From an uncultured Eubacteriales bacterium (GTDB lineage: Bacteria > Bacillota > Clostridia > Oscillospirales > CAG-272): a stretch of 64,000 nucleotides of DNA. Positions 1 to 8,451 of the stretch are shown here, one piece after another (position 1 is the first letter of the stretch; every line of letters starts with the position of its first letter). The stretch lies in the NCBI GenBank assembly GCA_934432725.1, contig CAKRZE010000002.1, positions 1-64,000 on the forward strand, in the 5' to 3' direction. Below the pieces are notes generated by a model. It had not been told where the DNA came from. It saw only the letters and a list, made by a program, of their open reading frames with translations, and ran no database searches. The translations under genes and the position numbers were made by a program.

Positions 1-655
1 GGCAAGGCTGCCGGAGGCTGTGTGAATTTCATTTTTATTGTGCCCGGCGCGCCCGGATGCCGCAAACAAGCAGCCGGAGGCTCCGTGTCGGAGTACCCTG
101 ACGCCACAGCGAGCCAGACGCAGCAAAGAGGCAATTGTGAAGCGGGAAAAGCACCGATGCCGCGCCGTTCCCGCGCATCAGGGCGGCTTTTCCGCAAATT
201 CCCGCATGCTTCGGTGCATTCCGGAATCGGCTCCGCGTCATTTCCGACCGTTCGGGCAGCTCCGTGCGGGAGCGCCGTTTTTCGTCTTCTGCTGCCCCGG
301 AGTCTGACGCGCGCCGATTTTCAAAGCCGAGCCGGACCGCCTCCCCCCCCCAAGGAGCCTGCCACGCGGCGTCCCGGGCTTATGCCGGCTGCTGCCGGGC
401 GAAAAACTGCTTTCCCACGGCAGCCGGACAGGCGTGCGCCGAATCGGCTGCCGCCGTTCGCCTTCGGCTGCCCGGCAGGTCGGTTTTGCGATACAAGGCA
501 GCGCAGGATTTCCGACGCGGCGCTTTTGCGCGGAGCTGCCCGGCTCTTTGACGGGTCTTTTCCGCTGCCGGTTCTCTGCCCGACGCCCCGCTTCGCCGGC
601 ATGCTCCGTCAGGCTTCGGAGCAGAAGCCTCCGCTTCCCGTCGGGCTGTGCCGGA
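1..655. other. No recognisable gene
   Basis: Both strands carry open frames here, but all are proline/arginine-rich with no ribosome site and no family resemblance, typical of GC-rich non-coding DNA. It contains a run of nine C residues at 343-351. It lies downstream of the holin remnants on the minus strand, where a lysin would be expected in a prophage, but I see no lysin motif. Confidence 0.5.
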
Positions 656-826
656 TCACTCTCCGCTCCCGTCCCGCACCTCCGGCAGTCCGGCGACCGA
701 TGTCAGAAGCGACAAAACGCCCGCCAGCGCCGATGCCGAGGCAACCGCAAGCCAGTTGACCTCCCCCAGCACCGCAGCCGTGCCGACGGTTGCCGCGGCG
801 GTCTGTGCGACGGTTTCGCAATCTGT
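656..826 (-). pseudogene. Second r1t-type holin-like segment without its own start
   Basis: Directly after the TAA stop of the upstream holin, the same reading frame stays open for 56 codons and encodes a hydrophobic sequence ending in the stretch LTSVAGLPEV, which is typical of the C-terminus of r1t-type phage holins (roughly 60-80 residues, two membrane segments). The alanine-rich part (AQTAAATVGTAAVL) and the second helix (LAVASASALAGVLSLL) are intact, but the N-terminal dozen residues and a start codon are missing. A +1 frame reads AAVNRLRN just upstream, so an indel that removed the start is one explanation. Inference: a remnant of a tandem holin pair from a decayed prophage. Confidence 0.5.
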
Positions 827-1102
827 TTACTGCTGCCTGTTGTCGGCTTCTTCGTCCTTTTTCTCCGGCAAAGCCTGATCCGCGGCTTTTCGGTTAGCCG
901 AAAAGAATTCTGCCATCATCGTTTTCAATGCGGCGACCCCCGAGGCTACCGCGCCCGTCAGCGTCATGACGATCACAGCCTTGGTGCTGCATCCCTGAGA
1001 CACAGAAAAAATCTTTTCAAGCGCCAGCCCGGACAAAAAGCCTTCTGCAAATGTCCACAGTGCACGCTCTGCCACATTTCTCCAGTCAATTTTTCTTTTC
1101 AC
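827..1102 (-). CDS. Phage holin, r1t-like
   Basis: A 91-residue protein starting at GTG 1102, chosen because GGAAGGAGGGATAGGG sits just upstream; a longer in-frame extension to 1240 has no ribosome site. It starts with VKRKIDWRNVAERALWTF, the charged amphipathic N-terminus common in r1t holins, followed by two hydrophobic segments (about residues 23-33 and 42-60) and a highly charged tail ending EKKDEEADNRQQ. Holins form membrane lesions that release endolysin in phage lysis. No endolysin or structural gene is nearby, so this is an isolated remnant or a domesticated holin. The TAA stop is in frame with a second holin-like segment. A hairpin (886-893 with 898-905) lies inside the gene. Confidence 0.6.
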   Translation of the reverse strand: MKRKIDWRNVAERALWTFAEGFLSGLALEKIFSVSQGCSTKAVIVMTLTGAVASGVAALKTMMAEFFSANRKAADQALPEKKDEEADNRQQ

Positions 1103-1551
1103 CCCTATCCCTCCTTCCGATAACACTATATGCCGGGGTTTTCCGAATTGCAAATCGGAAGGAGCCGGTCCTCCAAAGCCGGCTGTCGGCATTCCCGCAG
1201 CAGGCAAAAGACTTCCCCGCCGATGCCTCTGCATCACCATTCACGGCGGTCCGCGCGAAAAACAGCGCAAAAAGAAGGCATCCGATCTCTGCAATTCGGA
1301 AAAGCGGTGAGGGAACGCAAAAACACCGCCGAAAAGCTCTTGAAAAAGAAAAAAACAGTGTCAAAAAACTCTTTTTGAGTTTCCAAACACTGCCATTGAT
1401 ATTGAGATTCATTCTGACACCGCCGTTCTGCCGCAAACCAGCCGTGAAAGCAGCCGCAGGCAAAAAACGCGTCCGGAATCACCGGAATCTGACCGGCACA
1501 GTTAAAGAACCGCCCAAAGCGCCGCTTTTCTCAGATGCGCCTCACCGAAAA
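1103..1551. other. No recognisable gene
   Basis: Between the holin and the YpeB-like gene, both minus-strand. Open frames exist on both strands but lack ribosome sites and recognisable motifs. Nothing is called here beyond the ribosome-binding site of the holin at 1105-1120. Confidence 0.4.
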
Positions 1552-2493
1552 TCATTCAAACAGATAATCCGCCGCAGAAAATGCGCACACTGTTCCCGTG
1601 CTCATTGTCACGCCGATTCGCACGCGGGACTCGCTGCGGTCCTTCTCCGCAAATATCAGAAAGCACACGTTGTCCGTCACCTTCCGCTCCATTTCCTCCA
1701 TGCCGGAATAGCCCGTCTGCATCAGAAACCGCTTTGCCTCCAGTACGCAAGCCTCCTCATCCCGCCTCACGACCCCGCCCCGGTGTTCCCGGATCATCCG
1801 GTATAATCTCCCGTCCGCCCTGCGGATAAGCACGCAGGCGTTGGCACAGTAAAAGCCGTACAGTCCCGCTTCGTCTTCCCCGCGCGCCATTTCCCTGAGC
1901 TGCACCGAGCCTCTGAGATATCGGCGGGCAGCCGCCAGCGCCGTTCTGTCGTCTATCCCGTCCGTCTTGCCGGGAGACGCGGGCAGTGCGGCGCGCACGG
2001 CATCGCTTCCGGGTCTGTAGTACGGCAGATCGGAAAGCGAGGCAAAAAACGCTTCGGAATATGCCTCATATCCGTTCCTTTCCCGGTAAAGAAAGCCCTG
2101 CAAAAGCGCCGTATAGCTCTCAAGCTCATTCAGAAGCCCCGCCTCCTCCTCGCAGTCGGCGATTCCCTCCGCATCGGAAAAATACCGGTTCAGTGACGCG
2201 GCTGACGCCGCATCCATCCGGAGATAGCTCAGCGCCTGCTTCCCGGCAATACCGTTCCGGCAAAGCACACGCTGTACCGAGCGCCAGTCGCCCCCGGCAC
2301 GGTATTCGCCGACAGCCTCCGCAATCCGGCATGTGCTTTCATACAGCTGCTCCGCCGCACGCATTTCCAGACTGCTCCGGTCCTCCTCCAAAAGCTGTTC
2401 CGCATTCTGCCACCGTACAAAAAACGCCGCACACAGCACGCACAACACCGTAAGATATGCCGCACGCCTGACTCTTTTCCGTTCGGAAATCAT
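1552..2493 (-). CDS. YpeB-like membrane-anchored protein
   Basis: 313 residues from ATG 2493, preceded by GAGGAAAA; longer in-frame starts at 2516 and 2577 have weaker ribosome sites. A basic N-terminus (ISERKRVRR) is followed by one membrane helix (YLTVLCVLCAAFFVRW), then a mostly helical extracytoplasmic region. The last 70 residues follow the pattern of a PepSY-type repeat: GG start, an alpha helix with EAKRFLMQTGY and the strand pattern ending CAFSAADYLF. This matches the architecture of the spore germination protein YpeB, which stabilises the cortex lytic enzyme SleB, but it is shorter than the usual 450 residues and appears to have fewer PepSY repeats. No sleB is adjacent. Function is therefore inferred, and another PepSY protein is possible. 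Confidence 0.5.
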   Translation of the reverse strand: MISERKRVRRAAYLTVLCVLCAAFFVRWQNAEQLLEEDRSSLEMRAAEQLYESTCRIAEAVGEYRAGGDWRSVQRVLCRNGIAGKQALSYLRMDAASAASLNRYFSDAEGIADCEEEAGLLNELESYTALLQGFLYRERNGYEAYSEAFFASLSDLPYYRPGSDAVRAALPASPGKTDGIDDRTALAAARRYLRGSVQLREMARGEDEAGLYGFYCANACVLIRRADGRLYRMIREHRGGVVRRDEEACVLEAKRFLMQTGYSGMEEMERKVTDNVCFLIFAEKDRSESRVRIGVTMSTGTVCAFSAADYLFE

Positions 2494-2544
2494 TTTTCCT
2501 CGTATTCCCGTATTCATAAATCCACTCTTTTTTTCCGCAGGTTC

Positions 2545-2573
2545 TTTACAAGACCCGAAAATTTTGTTATAAT
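2545..2573 (+). promoter_or_regulatory. Sigma-A promoter for darA-holB-ricT
   Basis: TTTACA (2545-2550), 17-bp spacer, TATAAT (2568-2573), about 90 bases before the darA start and divergent from the YpeB-like gene. Confidence 0.7.
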
Positions 2574-2665
2574 ACATATATAAATATTATGGATCAGAAT
2601 CGGCAATTCACCCATGAAATGAATGGCAAAACCGCCATTTCGCCACATGAAAGGAAGCGTTTCAC

Positions 2666-2986
2666 ATGAAACTGATTCTTGCTATCATTAACAACGACGA
2701 TGCCTATACAGTCAACACCAGCTTGAGCAAGGCGGGCTTTTTTGTCACCAAGATCTCCTCAACCGGCGGCTTTCTGATGAGCGGAAATTCCACCTTTCTG
2801 ATCGGCGTCAATGACAGCGATGTAGACGCCTGCATTGACGTTATCGCAAGATACAGCAAAAAGCGGACCCAGCCTATGCCCGTTGATCTGACCTACAGTC
2901 CTGCCGTCATGCCGACTGCCGGGAAGGTTACGGTCGGCGGTGCAACCATCTTTGTTCTGAATGTTGAAAAGCATGAACGGGTCTGA
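2666..2986 (+). CDS. darA: Cyclic-di-AMP receptor DarA (PII-like)
   Basis: 106 residues. The sequence MKLILAIINNDDA..., TKISSTGGFLMSGNSTFLIG and the following acidic VNDSDVDACIDVI segment are diagnostic for the YaaQ/PstA/DarA family, small PII-like trimers that bind cyclic-di-AMP between subunits. The TGGFL-sGNsTFLIG stretch is the nucleotide-binding part. Ribosome site AAGGAAGCG precedes the ATG. It is first in the conserved Firmicute order darA-holB-ricT, and its 3' end overlaps holB by 14 bases. The downstream target of the receptor is not settled for the family. Confidence 0.92.
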   Translation: MKLILAIINNDDAYTVNTSLSKAGFFVTKISSTGGFLMSGNSTFLIGVNDSDVDACIDVIARYSKKRTQPMPVDLTYSPAVMPTAGKVTVGGATIFVLNVEKHERV

Positions 2987-4019
2987 ACCGGGAATTCCGC
3001 ACGCATTTTCCGTCCTTTACGGAAATGAAGCCCTGAAAACGCAGCTCGCCGCGCAGCTCCGGACACAGACTCTGCCGCACGCCCTCATTCTGGAGGGAGG
3101 CGAGGGCAGCGGCAAGCACACGCTTGCACGGCTGCTTGCCTGTGCGCTTGCCTGCCGGGAGGAGCACGGCGAAAAACCGTGCATGCGCTGCGAGGCGTGC
3201 AGAAAAATCCGGGAAGGCATCTGCCCGGACGTCTACACCGTGGGGCTTTCCGGCGACAAAAAAACCGTTGGAGTCGATGCAGTGCGTTCCATCCGTGAAA
3301 ACGTATATATTGCGCCGAACGAGCTTTCCTGTCGGATTTTTCTTCTGGAGGACGCCCAGACATTCACGGTGCAGGCACAGAATGCGCTTCTGAAAATTCT
3401 GGAGGAGCCTCCCGCAGGCGTCTATTTCATCATCATGACCGAAAACGCCTCCTCACTCATTCCGACGGTCCGTTCCCGCGCTCCCACACTGAAGCTTCAG
3501 CAGTTTTCACAGTCCGCGCTGTCCGCCTATCTGGAGGAGAACAGCAAAAAAGCGTCCTCGCTCCTGCACGCCGATCCGGAGGCATACAACGCCCTGCTGC
3601 GCGCTTCGGACGGGCGGATCGGCAGGGCGCTCTCCCTGCTGCGGGCAAATCAGTCGGGGAAGCCGGCTGCCGTGTGCCGCACAGTAAGCAATTTTCTTGA
3701 CAAACTCTCGCACACCGACCGTGCTTCATTTCTGCTTGCTGCAGCGGCTGTTCCTGCCAAGCGGGAGGATGCGGAAGCCTTCGGCTTGCAGCTTTGGCTG
3801 GCGCTTCGTGATCTTGCCGCAGTCAAACGCACCCGCCGTGCAGCATGCATGTTCTATCCGTCCCGCACCGAAGCCGAAGAAACCGCAGTCTCCTTTGCTC
3901 TTTCGGCGCTGATTGAAATGCAGTATGCCGTACTTCAGTATTATGAAGGACTGTTTTCCAATGTAAATGTCCAGACCGCTTCCATGGTCATGGCGCAAAG
4001 GCTCTGGAGCATCAAATAA
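2973..4019 (+). CDS. holB: DNA polymerase III delta' subunit
   Basis: 348 residues from ATG 2973 (an in-frame ATG at 2961 adds four residues). The AAA+ clamp-loader fold is visible: Walker A-like GGEGSGKHTLAR near residue 37, a zinc-binding cluster CMRCEAC near residue 70, the arm IFLLEDAQTFTVQAQNALLK, the LEEPP motif, and a sensor-like VRSRAPT. The delta' subunit is part of the clamp loader that opens the beta clamp for replication. It overlaps the end of darA, implying coupled translation, and is followed by ricT as in Bacillus-type genomes. Confidence 0.93.
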   Translation: MNGSEPGIPHAFSVLYGNEALKTQLAAQLRTQTLPHALILEGGEGSGKHTLARLLACALACREEHGEKPCMRCEACRKIREGICPDVYTVGLSGDKKTVGVDAVRSIRENVYIAPNELSCRIFLLEDAQTFTVQAQNALLKILEEPPAGVYFIIMTENASSLIPTVRSRAPTLKLQQFSQSALSAYLEENSKKASSLLHADPEAYNALLRASDGRIGRALSLLRANQSGKPAAVCRTVSNFLDKLSHTDRASFLLAAAAVPAKREDAEAFGLQLWLALRDLAAVKRTRRAACMFYPSRTEAEETAVSFALSALIEMQYAVLQYYEGLFSNVNVQTASMVMAQRLWSIK

Positions 4020-4100
4020 CCTCTTTCTTGCCGCCCCGGTTCCTTTGAAACAGCAAATATCACACGGAAAGGATGCTTTTTACAGAAGCCAACAAATAAT
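4020..4100 (+). other. holB-ricT spacer
   Basis: 81 bases without a clear terminator or promoter; consistent with cotranscription of darA, holB and ricT. Confidence 0.5.
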
Positions 4101-5606
4101 ATGACAGAATATATTGCAGACGAGCCGAACGGCGTCCCGGAACCCCCCGCAAAGGAGTCCGGCAGCGCCTGCCCGTGCAGCTCCGGCTGTGCGGCATGCG
4201 GGCACTCTGACGGCTGCCCGGCTTGCGGAGATACGATGCCCGGCGCCTCCGGGGAAGAAACGGAGCGCAGTCGGTCAGAGCCGGATGCCGTACCGGAGAC
4301 AAATGACGGCGAGCAGACCGGCTCTGCCGAAAACACCAAGGTGCAGGAGGAGCAGAATGCCGGACAGCCGGATGTGGAGATCATCGGCATCCGCTTTAAA
4401 AAGCAGGGAAAGCTCTATTACTTTGATCCGGCAGGCTTTTCGGTATCCAAGGACGACCACGTCATTGTCGATACCGCGCGCGGTCCGGAGTACGGCGTCG
4501 TATCTCTGGCGAACCAGACGGTCCCCGCCCGCGAGGTCGTGCAGCCCCTGCGCAGAGTGATCCGGGTCGCAACCGAGGAGGACGAGGCTCGCTACCGGAG
4601 CAATCTGGAAAAGGAAACCGAGGCGTTCAACATCGGTCTGGAGAAGATTGAAGAGCATAAGCTGGACATGAAGCTGGTCGATGTCGAATACACCTTCGAC
4701 AACAGCAAGCTGCTCTTCTACTTCACGGCAGACGGACGGGTAGACTTCAGGGACCTTGTCAAATCGCTTGCCTCCGTGTTCCATACGAGAATTGAACTGA
4801 GGCAAATCGGCATCCGGGATGAAGCCAAAATGATGGGCGGACTCGGCGTATGCGGACGCCCGTTCTGCTGTGCAAGCTTCCTGAGCGATTTCGTGCAGGT
4901 TTCCATCAAGATGGCAAAGGAGCAGAATCTTTCTCTCAACTCCACCAAGATTTCCGGAGCATGCGGCAGGCTGATGTGCTGTCTGCGGTATGAGCATGAG
5001 GCTTACCTTGCGGAAACCGCACTGACCCCGAAGGTCGATGCTGTTGTCATCACCCCGGACGGAGAAGGAATCGTCACGGAAACCAGTCCGCTCCGCGGTC
5101 TTTGCAAGGTCAGACTGCTGAAGGAGAACGAAACATCGCCGAAGCTGTACCACAGAGATGACCTGAAGCCGACCGATAAAACCCGCAAGGATCTCCCCGT
5201 TCAGCCGGAGCGCCGCATAACCGAGCATATCGAAGAACGGCAGGAAAAGCCGGAGCGCCCCCGCATCAAGCCCAAGCGGCGCGAAAGTCTGGACGCTCCC
5301 CCGATTACTCCGGATGCAGAGGCAGCGTGCACGGACGGGTCCGTGTCCGTCCAGCCGCCAGCTATCAAGTCTGGCGCTGCGGGACCGGAAACAGCAAAAC
5401 CGGGCGCAGCCGGCAAAAAAAGAAACCGCCTTCCAAAGGACGGAAACAGAGAAAACGGGCGTGAGCAGAAAAAGCCGCAGAGTGCCGGCAGTCCCAGACA
5501 GCGTCCGCCGAAGCGGAGCCGGGATAACCGCGGCGGCAGACAAAATGCAGGAGGCGGCAGCAATCCCCACGAAAAGCAGCAGCCCGAAAAACCAAAAAAC
5601 ACCTGA
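4101..5606 (+). CDS. ricT: Ric complex protein RicT (YaaT, PSP1 domain)
   Basis: 501 residues, much longer than the usual 270-300. Residues about 95-365 are the PSP1/YaaT core with the conserved cysteines in GVCGRPFCCASF and GACGRLMCCLRYEHEAY; in Bacillus, RicT with RicA and RicF carries Fe-S clusters and controls RNase Y dependent mRNA processing. Unusual are an N-terminal extension (about 90 residues) with cysteine pairs such as CPCSSGCAACG and CPACG, which could bind metal, and a C-terminal tail of about 150 basic, proline- and glycine-rich residues likely to bind RNA. Third gene of the darA operon, 81 bases after holB. Confidence 0.9.
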   Translation: MTEYIADEPNGVPEPPAKESGSACPCSSGCAACGHSDGCPACGDTMPGASGEETERSRSEPDAVPETNDGEQTGSAENTKVQEEQNAGQPDVEIIGIRFKKQGKLYYFDPAGFSVSKDDHVIVDTARGPEYGVVSLANQTVPAREVVQPLRRVIRVATEEDEARYRSNLEKETEAFNIGLEKIEEHKLDMKLVDVEYTFDNSKLLFYFTADGRVDFRDLVKSLASVFHTRIELRQIGIRDEAKMMGGLGVCGRPFCCASFLSDFVQVSIKMAKEQNLSLNSTKISGACGRLMCCLRYEHEAYLAETALTPKVDAVVITPDGEGIVTETSPLRGLCKVRLLKENETSPKLYHRDDLKPTDKTRKDLPVQPERRITEHIEERQEKPERPRIKPKRRESLDAPPITPDAEAACTDGSVSVQPPAIKSGAAGPETAKPGAAGKKRNRLPKDGNRENGREQKKPQSAGSPRQRPPKRSRDNRGGRQNAGGGSNPHEKQQPEKPKNT

Positions 5607-5650
5607 GCAAAAGTCCGGAAGACGCGGCTGTAAAAAAATTATGAAAATGA

Positions 5651-5679
5651 TTGATTTCCTGCGTCTTCTGTGCTATAAT
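5651..5679 (+). promoter_or_regulatory. Promoter of the ferredoxin gene
   Basis: TTGATT (5651-5656), 17-bp spacer, TATAAT (5674-5679), followed by an AACGGAGGTA ribosome site before the ATG at 5710. Confidence 0.8.
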
Positions 5680-5709
5680 AGTCCAAATCAAAAACGGAGG
5701 TATACATAA

Positions 5710-5880
5710 ATGGCATATAAGATTACAGATAAATGCATCGCCTGCGGCGCATGCAAGGATGAATGTCCGGTCAGCGCAATCAGCGAAGGCGACGGCAAGT
5801 ACGTCATCAATCCCGATGAGTGCATCGACTGCGGCTCCTGCGCAAGCGTATGTCCTGTCGAGGCTCCCGAGGAAGCCTGA
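5710..5880 (+). CDS. 2[4Fe-4S] ferredoxin
   Basis: 56-residue clostridial-type ferredoxin. Two CxxCxxCxxxCP cluster motifs are visible: CIACGACKDECP (residues 9-20) and CIDCGSCASVCPV (residues 38-50), giving two [4Fe-4S] clusters with internal two-fold symmetry. A low-potential electron carrier for enzymes such as oxidoreductases, hydrogenases and radical-SAM activation in an anaerobe. Monocistronic: own promoter upstream and a hairpin at 5901-5946 downstream. Start ATG 5710 is set by the GGAGG ribosome site. Confidence 0.95.
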   Translation: MAYKITDKCIACGACKDECPVSAISEGDGKYVINPDECIDCGSCASVCPVEAPEEA

Positions 5881-5900
5881 TTCGTTTCCGCAAAAGAGGT

Positions 5901-5946
5901 GCGGCAAGGCTCACGGTTTTGTTCTGCAAGACCGGCGCCTTGCCGC
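5901..5946 (+). terminator. Hairpin downstream of ferredoxin
   Basis: Perfect 10-bp stem GCGGCAAGGC (5901-5910) with its complement (5937-5946), loop 26 bases, followed by GCCCTTTCTGTTT, so a weak intrinsic terminator. The rest of 5947-6332 holds no gene that I can support. Confidence 0.45.
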
Positions 5947-6332
5947 GCCCTTTCTGTTTGGCAGACCTCGTTGTACCCTGAACATCCGCAAAAAAGAATT
6001 CCGACACTTTAATTCCCCTTTGCGCCGGAAAAGCGTTCCGGACGCATCGTGCCGAAAAGCAGCCCTGCAGAATGCCCCCAAAAAACGGATTTTACCGCTT
6101 GCAGTCCCGGAAAACAGCCGCGCTTTTCCCCATTGAGCAAAATCTGCTCGGTCGCGGGACTCTCCCGGAAACCGGAGTCTTCGCCCCTGTTCCTCTATGT
6201 GCCGAAAGCGTCAGCGTATCCGTTTCCTGCATGGTAAGGTTTTAACCTCCGCCGCATCGGAATTGTCCGACTCCGATCTGCTTCCGGCACCTTTCCGCCC
6301 GCTGCCCGCATATCCGGATCCCTTCCCGCTCC

Positions 6333-6360
6333 AAAAAGAAACAAGGAGCCGTCAGGCTCC
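6333..6360 (-). terminator. Terminator of acpP
   Basis: Stem GGAGCC (6345-6350) / GGCTCC (6355-6360) with a 4-base loop, followed on the minus strand by TTGTTTCTTTTT. Confidence 0.7.
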
Positions 6361-6399
6361 CCACTCTTTTATATATTCAGGAATCTGCCGCCGAAAGCG

Positions 6400-6627
6400 T
6401 CACAGATCCGTGCGTTCCACATATTCGCAGATATCGCGAACCGTATGCAGATCCGAAATATCCTCATCCGCAACCGTAATCCCCGTCCGATCACCGAGCG
6501 CTTCCAGAATTTCCACCATATCCAGAGAGTCTGCACCGAGATCGTCCGCAATATCGGTATTCTCATCAATAATATCCGTATCAATCTGCAGCTGCCGTGC
6601 GATGATTTCCACAACCATGTCAAACAT
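6400..6627 (-). CDS. acpP: Acyl carrier protein
   Basis: 75 residues from ATG 6627, chosen over longer in-frame starts because GGAGGTAGGGGAC lies directly upstream. The motif DDLGADSLDMVEI holds Ser34, the site of 4'-phosphopantetheine attachment. The protein is strongly acidic, as expected. It carries growing acyl chains in type II fatty acid synthesis. No fab genes are adjacent; it has its own promoter and terminator. It could serve a specialised pathway, but the sequence is that of an ordinary AcpP. Confidence 0.93.
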   Translation of the reverse strand: MFDMVVEIIARQLQIDTDIIDENTDIADDLGADSLDMVEILEALGDRTGITVADEDISDLHTVRDICEYVERTDL

Positions 6628-6668
6628 GTCCCCTACCTCCGTTCCATCCGAATTTTCAGCCGACAACT

Positions 6669-6696
6669 ATTATAACACGTTTTTTGCGGATATCAA
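6669..6696 (-). promoter_or_regulatory. Promoter of acpP
   Basis: On the minus strand TTGATA (6696-6691), 16-bp spacer, TATAAT (6674-6669). Confidence 0.75.
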
Positions 6697-6804
6697 CCTT
6701 TTTTCAAAAAAATTATGGATAAAAATGACTGACATCCCCCAAGCCGCTTTTATGAATTCTGCATACGGCGCCGGCAAAATTGCCCGGAAACCGGCAAAAT
6801 CCCC

Positions 6805-6833
6805 TTTACAGAATTGCTTTTTTGCGTTATAAT
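6805..6833 (+). promoter_or_regulatory. Promoter of the yerC-methyltransferase pair
   Basis: TTTACA (6805-6810), 17-bp spacer, TATAAT (6828-6833), 120 bases before the yerC start. Confidence 0.7.
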
Positions 6834-6955
6834 AGTAATGAGTGAAAATCTTCCCGGCAGGACAGAAAGCCGGTCAAACGAAAGTGCAGCGCACGCCCTG
6901 TCGATCAAGCAGACAGAGCGCGGCACGCCGCATAAGAAATACGGAGGAATCAGGC

Positions 6956-7252
6956 ATGGCAGGCAGTCCGCGCGATGAAAAAACAGACTTTTTGTTCCGC
7001 GCTATTTTATCATTGGATAACCTTGAGGAGTGCTATCGTTTTTTTGAGGATCTTTGCACGATTTCCGAAATTCAGGAAATGGCAAAACGCATCATTGCCG
7101 CAAAAATGCTTCAGGACAACTATATTTACACGGAAATCGCCGAAAAAACCGGTCTCAGCACCGCAACCATCAGCCGGGTCAACCGGTGTCTGAAATACGG
7201 AAATGACGGCTATACCACGGTTCTGGACCGTGTGGGACGCCGGAAAGGATAA
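6956..7252 (+). CDS. yerC: YerC/YecD family TrpR-related protein
   Basis: 98 residues from ATG 6956, set by ACGGAGGAATCAGGC; the frame is open upstream to 6842 without a ribosome site. Helical throughout. The central sequence FFEDLCTISEIQEMAKR and the helix-turn-helix TEIAEKTGLSTATISRVNRCL are characteristic of the YerC/YecD branch of the TrpR superfamily of DNA-binding proteins. The family is widespread in Firmicutes but its target genes are not established. The next gene, a methyltransferase, starts 4 bases after the stop, so the two are probably cotranscribed. Confidence 0.88.
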   Translation: MAGSPRDEKTDFLFRAILSLDNLEECYRFFEDLCTISEIQEMAKRIIAAKMLQDNYIYTEIAEKTGLSTATISRVNRCLKYGNDGYTTVLDRVGRRKG

Positions 7253-7256
7253 AAGA

Positions 7257-8027
7257 ATGGCAACAGCACAATATACCGCGCTTGCCGCCCTTTACGACCG
7301 GCTCAATGCCGACATCGACTATGCTGCGTGGGCGAAATTTCTCGACACGGCGGTCGCAAGGTACGGAAAACCGACCGACAACCTCTGGCTTGACCTTGCC
7401 TGCGGCACGGGAACGATCACACTGGAGCTTGCCAGGCGCGGTCATGGGATGATCGGCGCCGATCTTTCCCCGCAGATGCTGAATGTCGCCATGCAAAAGG
7501 CGCAGAAGGCAGGACAGGGGGATATCCTGTGGCTCTGTCAGGACATGCGTTCCTTTGAGCTGTACGGTACGGTTGACGCAGTGGTCTGCTGTCTGGACAG
7601 CATCAACTATATTCCGTCAAGAGAAGGGCTGATTCAGTGCTTTTCACTGGTCAACAATTACCTCAATCCGGACGGCATTTTTGTCTTTGATGTCAACACA
7701 CCGAAAAAGTTCCGCGAGGTATACGGCTCCAACGACTATATCCTGGAGGCAGACGGGCTTTTCTGCGGCTGGCACAACTGCTATGACGAAAAAAGCGGAA
7801 GCTGTACCTTTGACCTTTCTCTGTTTGTCAGGCAGAGCAAGGGCGGCGCCTATATCCGGACGGATGAACAGCAAAAGGAGTATTGCTACACCCGCCGCAC
7901 GCTCTGCCATGCACTGGAGCAGTCCGGACTGGAGCTGATGGGCGTTTTTTCCGACTTTGATTTTCACCCGGCAGGCGAATCGGATGAGCGCTGGTTTTTC
8001 GTCTGCAAGGGAACCGGAAAAGGGTAA
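7257..8027 (+). CDS. Class I SAM-dependent methyltransferase
   Basis: 256 residues from ATG 7257. The Rossmann-type SAM site is clear: motif I LDLACGTGTITLELARRG (about residues 43-60), then GADLSPQML, the acidic motif II region, and VVCCLDSINYI. The C-terminal half is the beta-rich insertion seen in small-molecule methyltransferases of this group (YqeM/Cmo-like). The substrate cannot be told. It follows yerC by 4 bases. Confidence 0.85.
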   Translation: MATAQYTALAALYDRLNADIDYAAWAKFLDTAVARYGKPTDNLWLDLACGTGTITLELARRGHGMIGADLSPQMLNVAMQKAQKAGQGDILWLCQDMRSFELYGTVDAVVCCLDSINYIPSREGLIQCFSLVNNYLNPDGIFVFDVNTPKKFREVYGSNDYILEADGLFCGWHNCYDEKSGSCTFDLSLFVRQSKGGAYIRTDEQQKEYCYTRRTLCHALEQSGLELMGVFSDFDFHPAGESDERWFFVCKGTGKG

Positions 8028-8451
8028 CCGACATTCCGTAAGCCCGGTGCCGCGCCCGCTGTCACCCGCCCCGGTCAATCCCATCATATTCCCAAAAGAG
8101 GCATGCGTCCCCCGACCGTCTGACGCCCCGTACAGGCAATTCAGACCGACCGGACCGCATGCCTTTTTGCGTGTTGTTTTTCATAAGGAATGGATCCGGA
8201 TGCCGGGGCAGAACTCTTTTCATACCCGCCGGCAGGACCGGTCCGTAAAAAACGCGGAATGGGGAAAGCAGAGGCATACGCCTCCCTTGCAGCAGGCTTT
8301 TCCGACCGTCCTGTCCGATATGCCGCACGGTCCGGCAAAGCGCCTCCGGATCAAGCCGCCTCCGGTCATGCCCCGCAGCACAGTGCGTTTTCCCGGATTC
8401 CTGCTTTTTCAAAGCCCTCCCGCAGAACCGATAAGGAAGTCTTAAGCCCGC
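8028..8451. other. No recognisable gene
   Basis: Gap between two convergent genes. Open frames on both strands lack ribosome sites or motifs, and I see no clear terminator. Confidence 0.4.

Noticed and set aside
886..905. CTTTTCGG-TTAG-CCGAAAAG palindrome as an extra iron box
   Set aside because: It contains GTTAGC but lacks the GCTAAC half at the right spacing and lies inside the holin gene.
22..1123. Long plus-strand frames of 245 and 229 codons
   Set aside because: Pro/Arg/Ala-rich translations of GC-rich DNA, overlapping the holin on the other strand, without ribosome sites.
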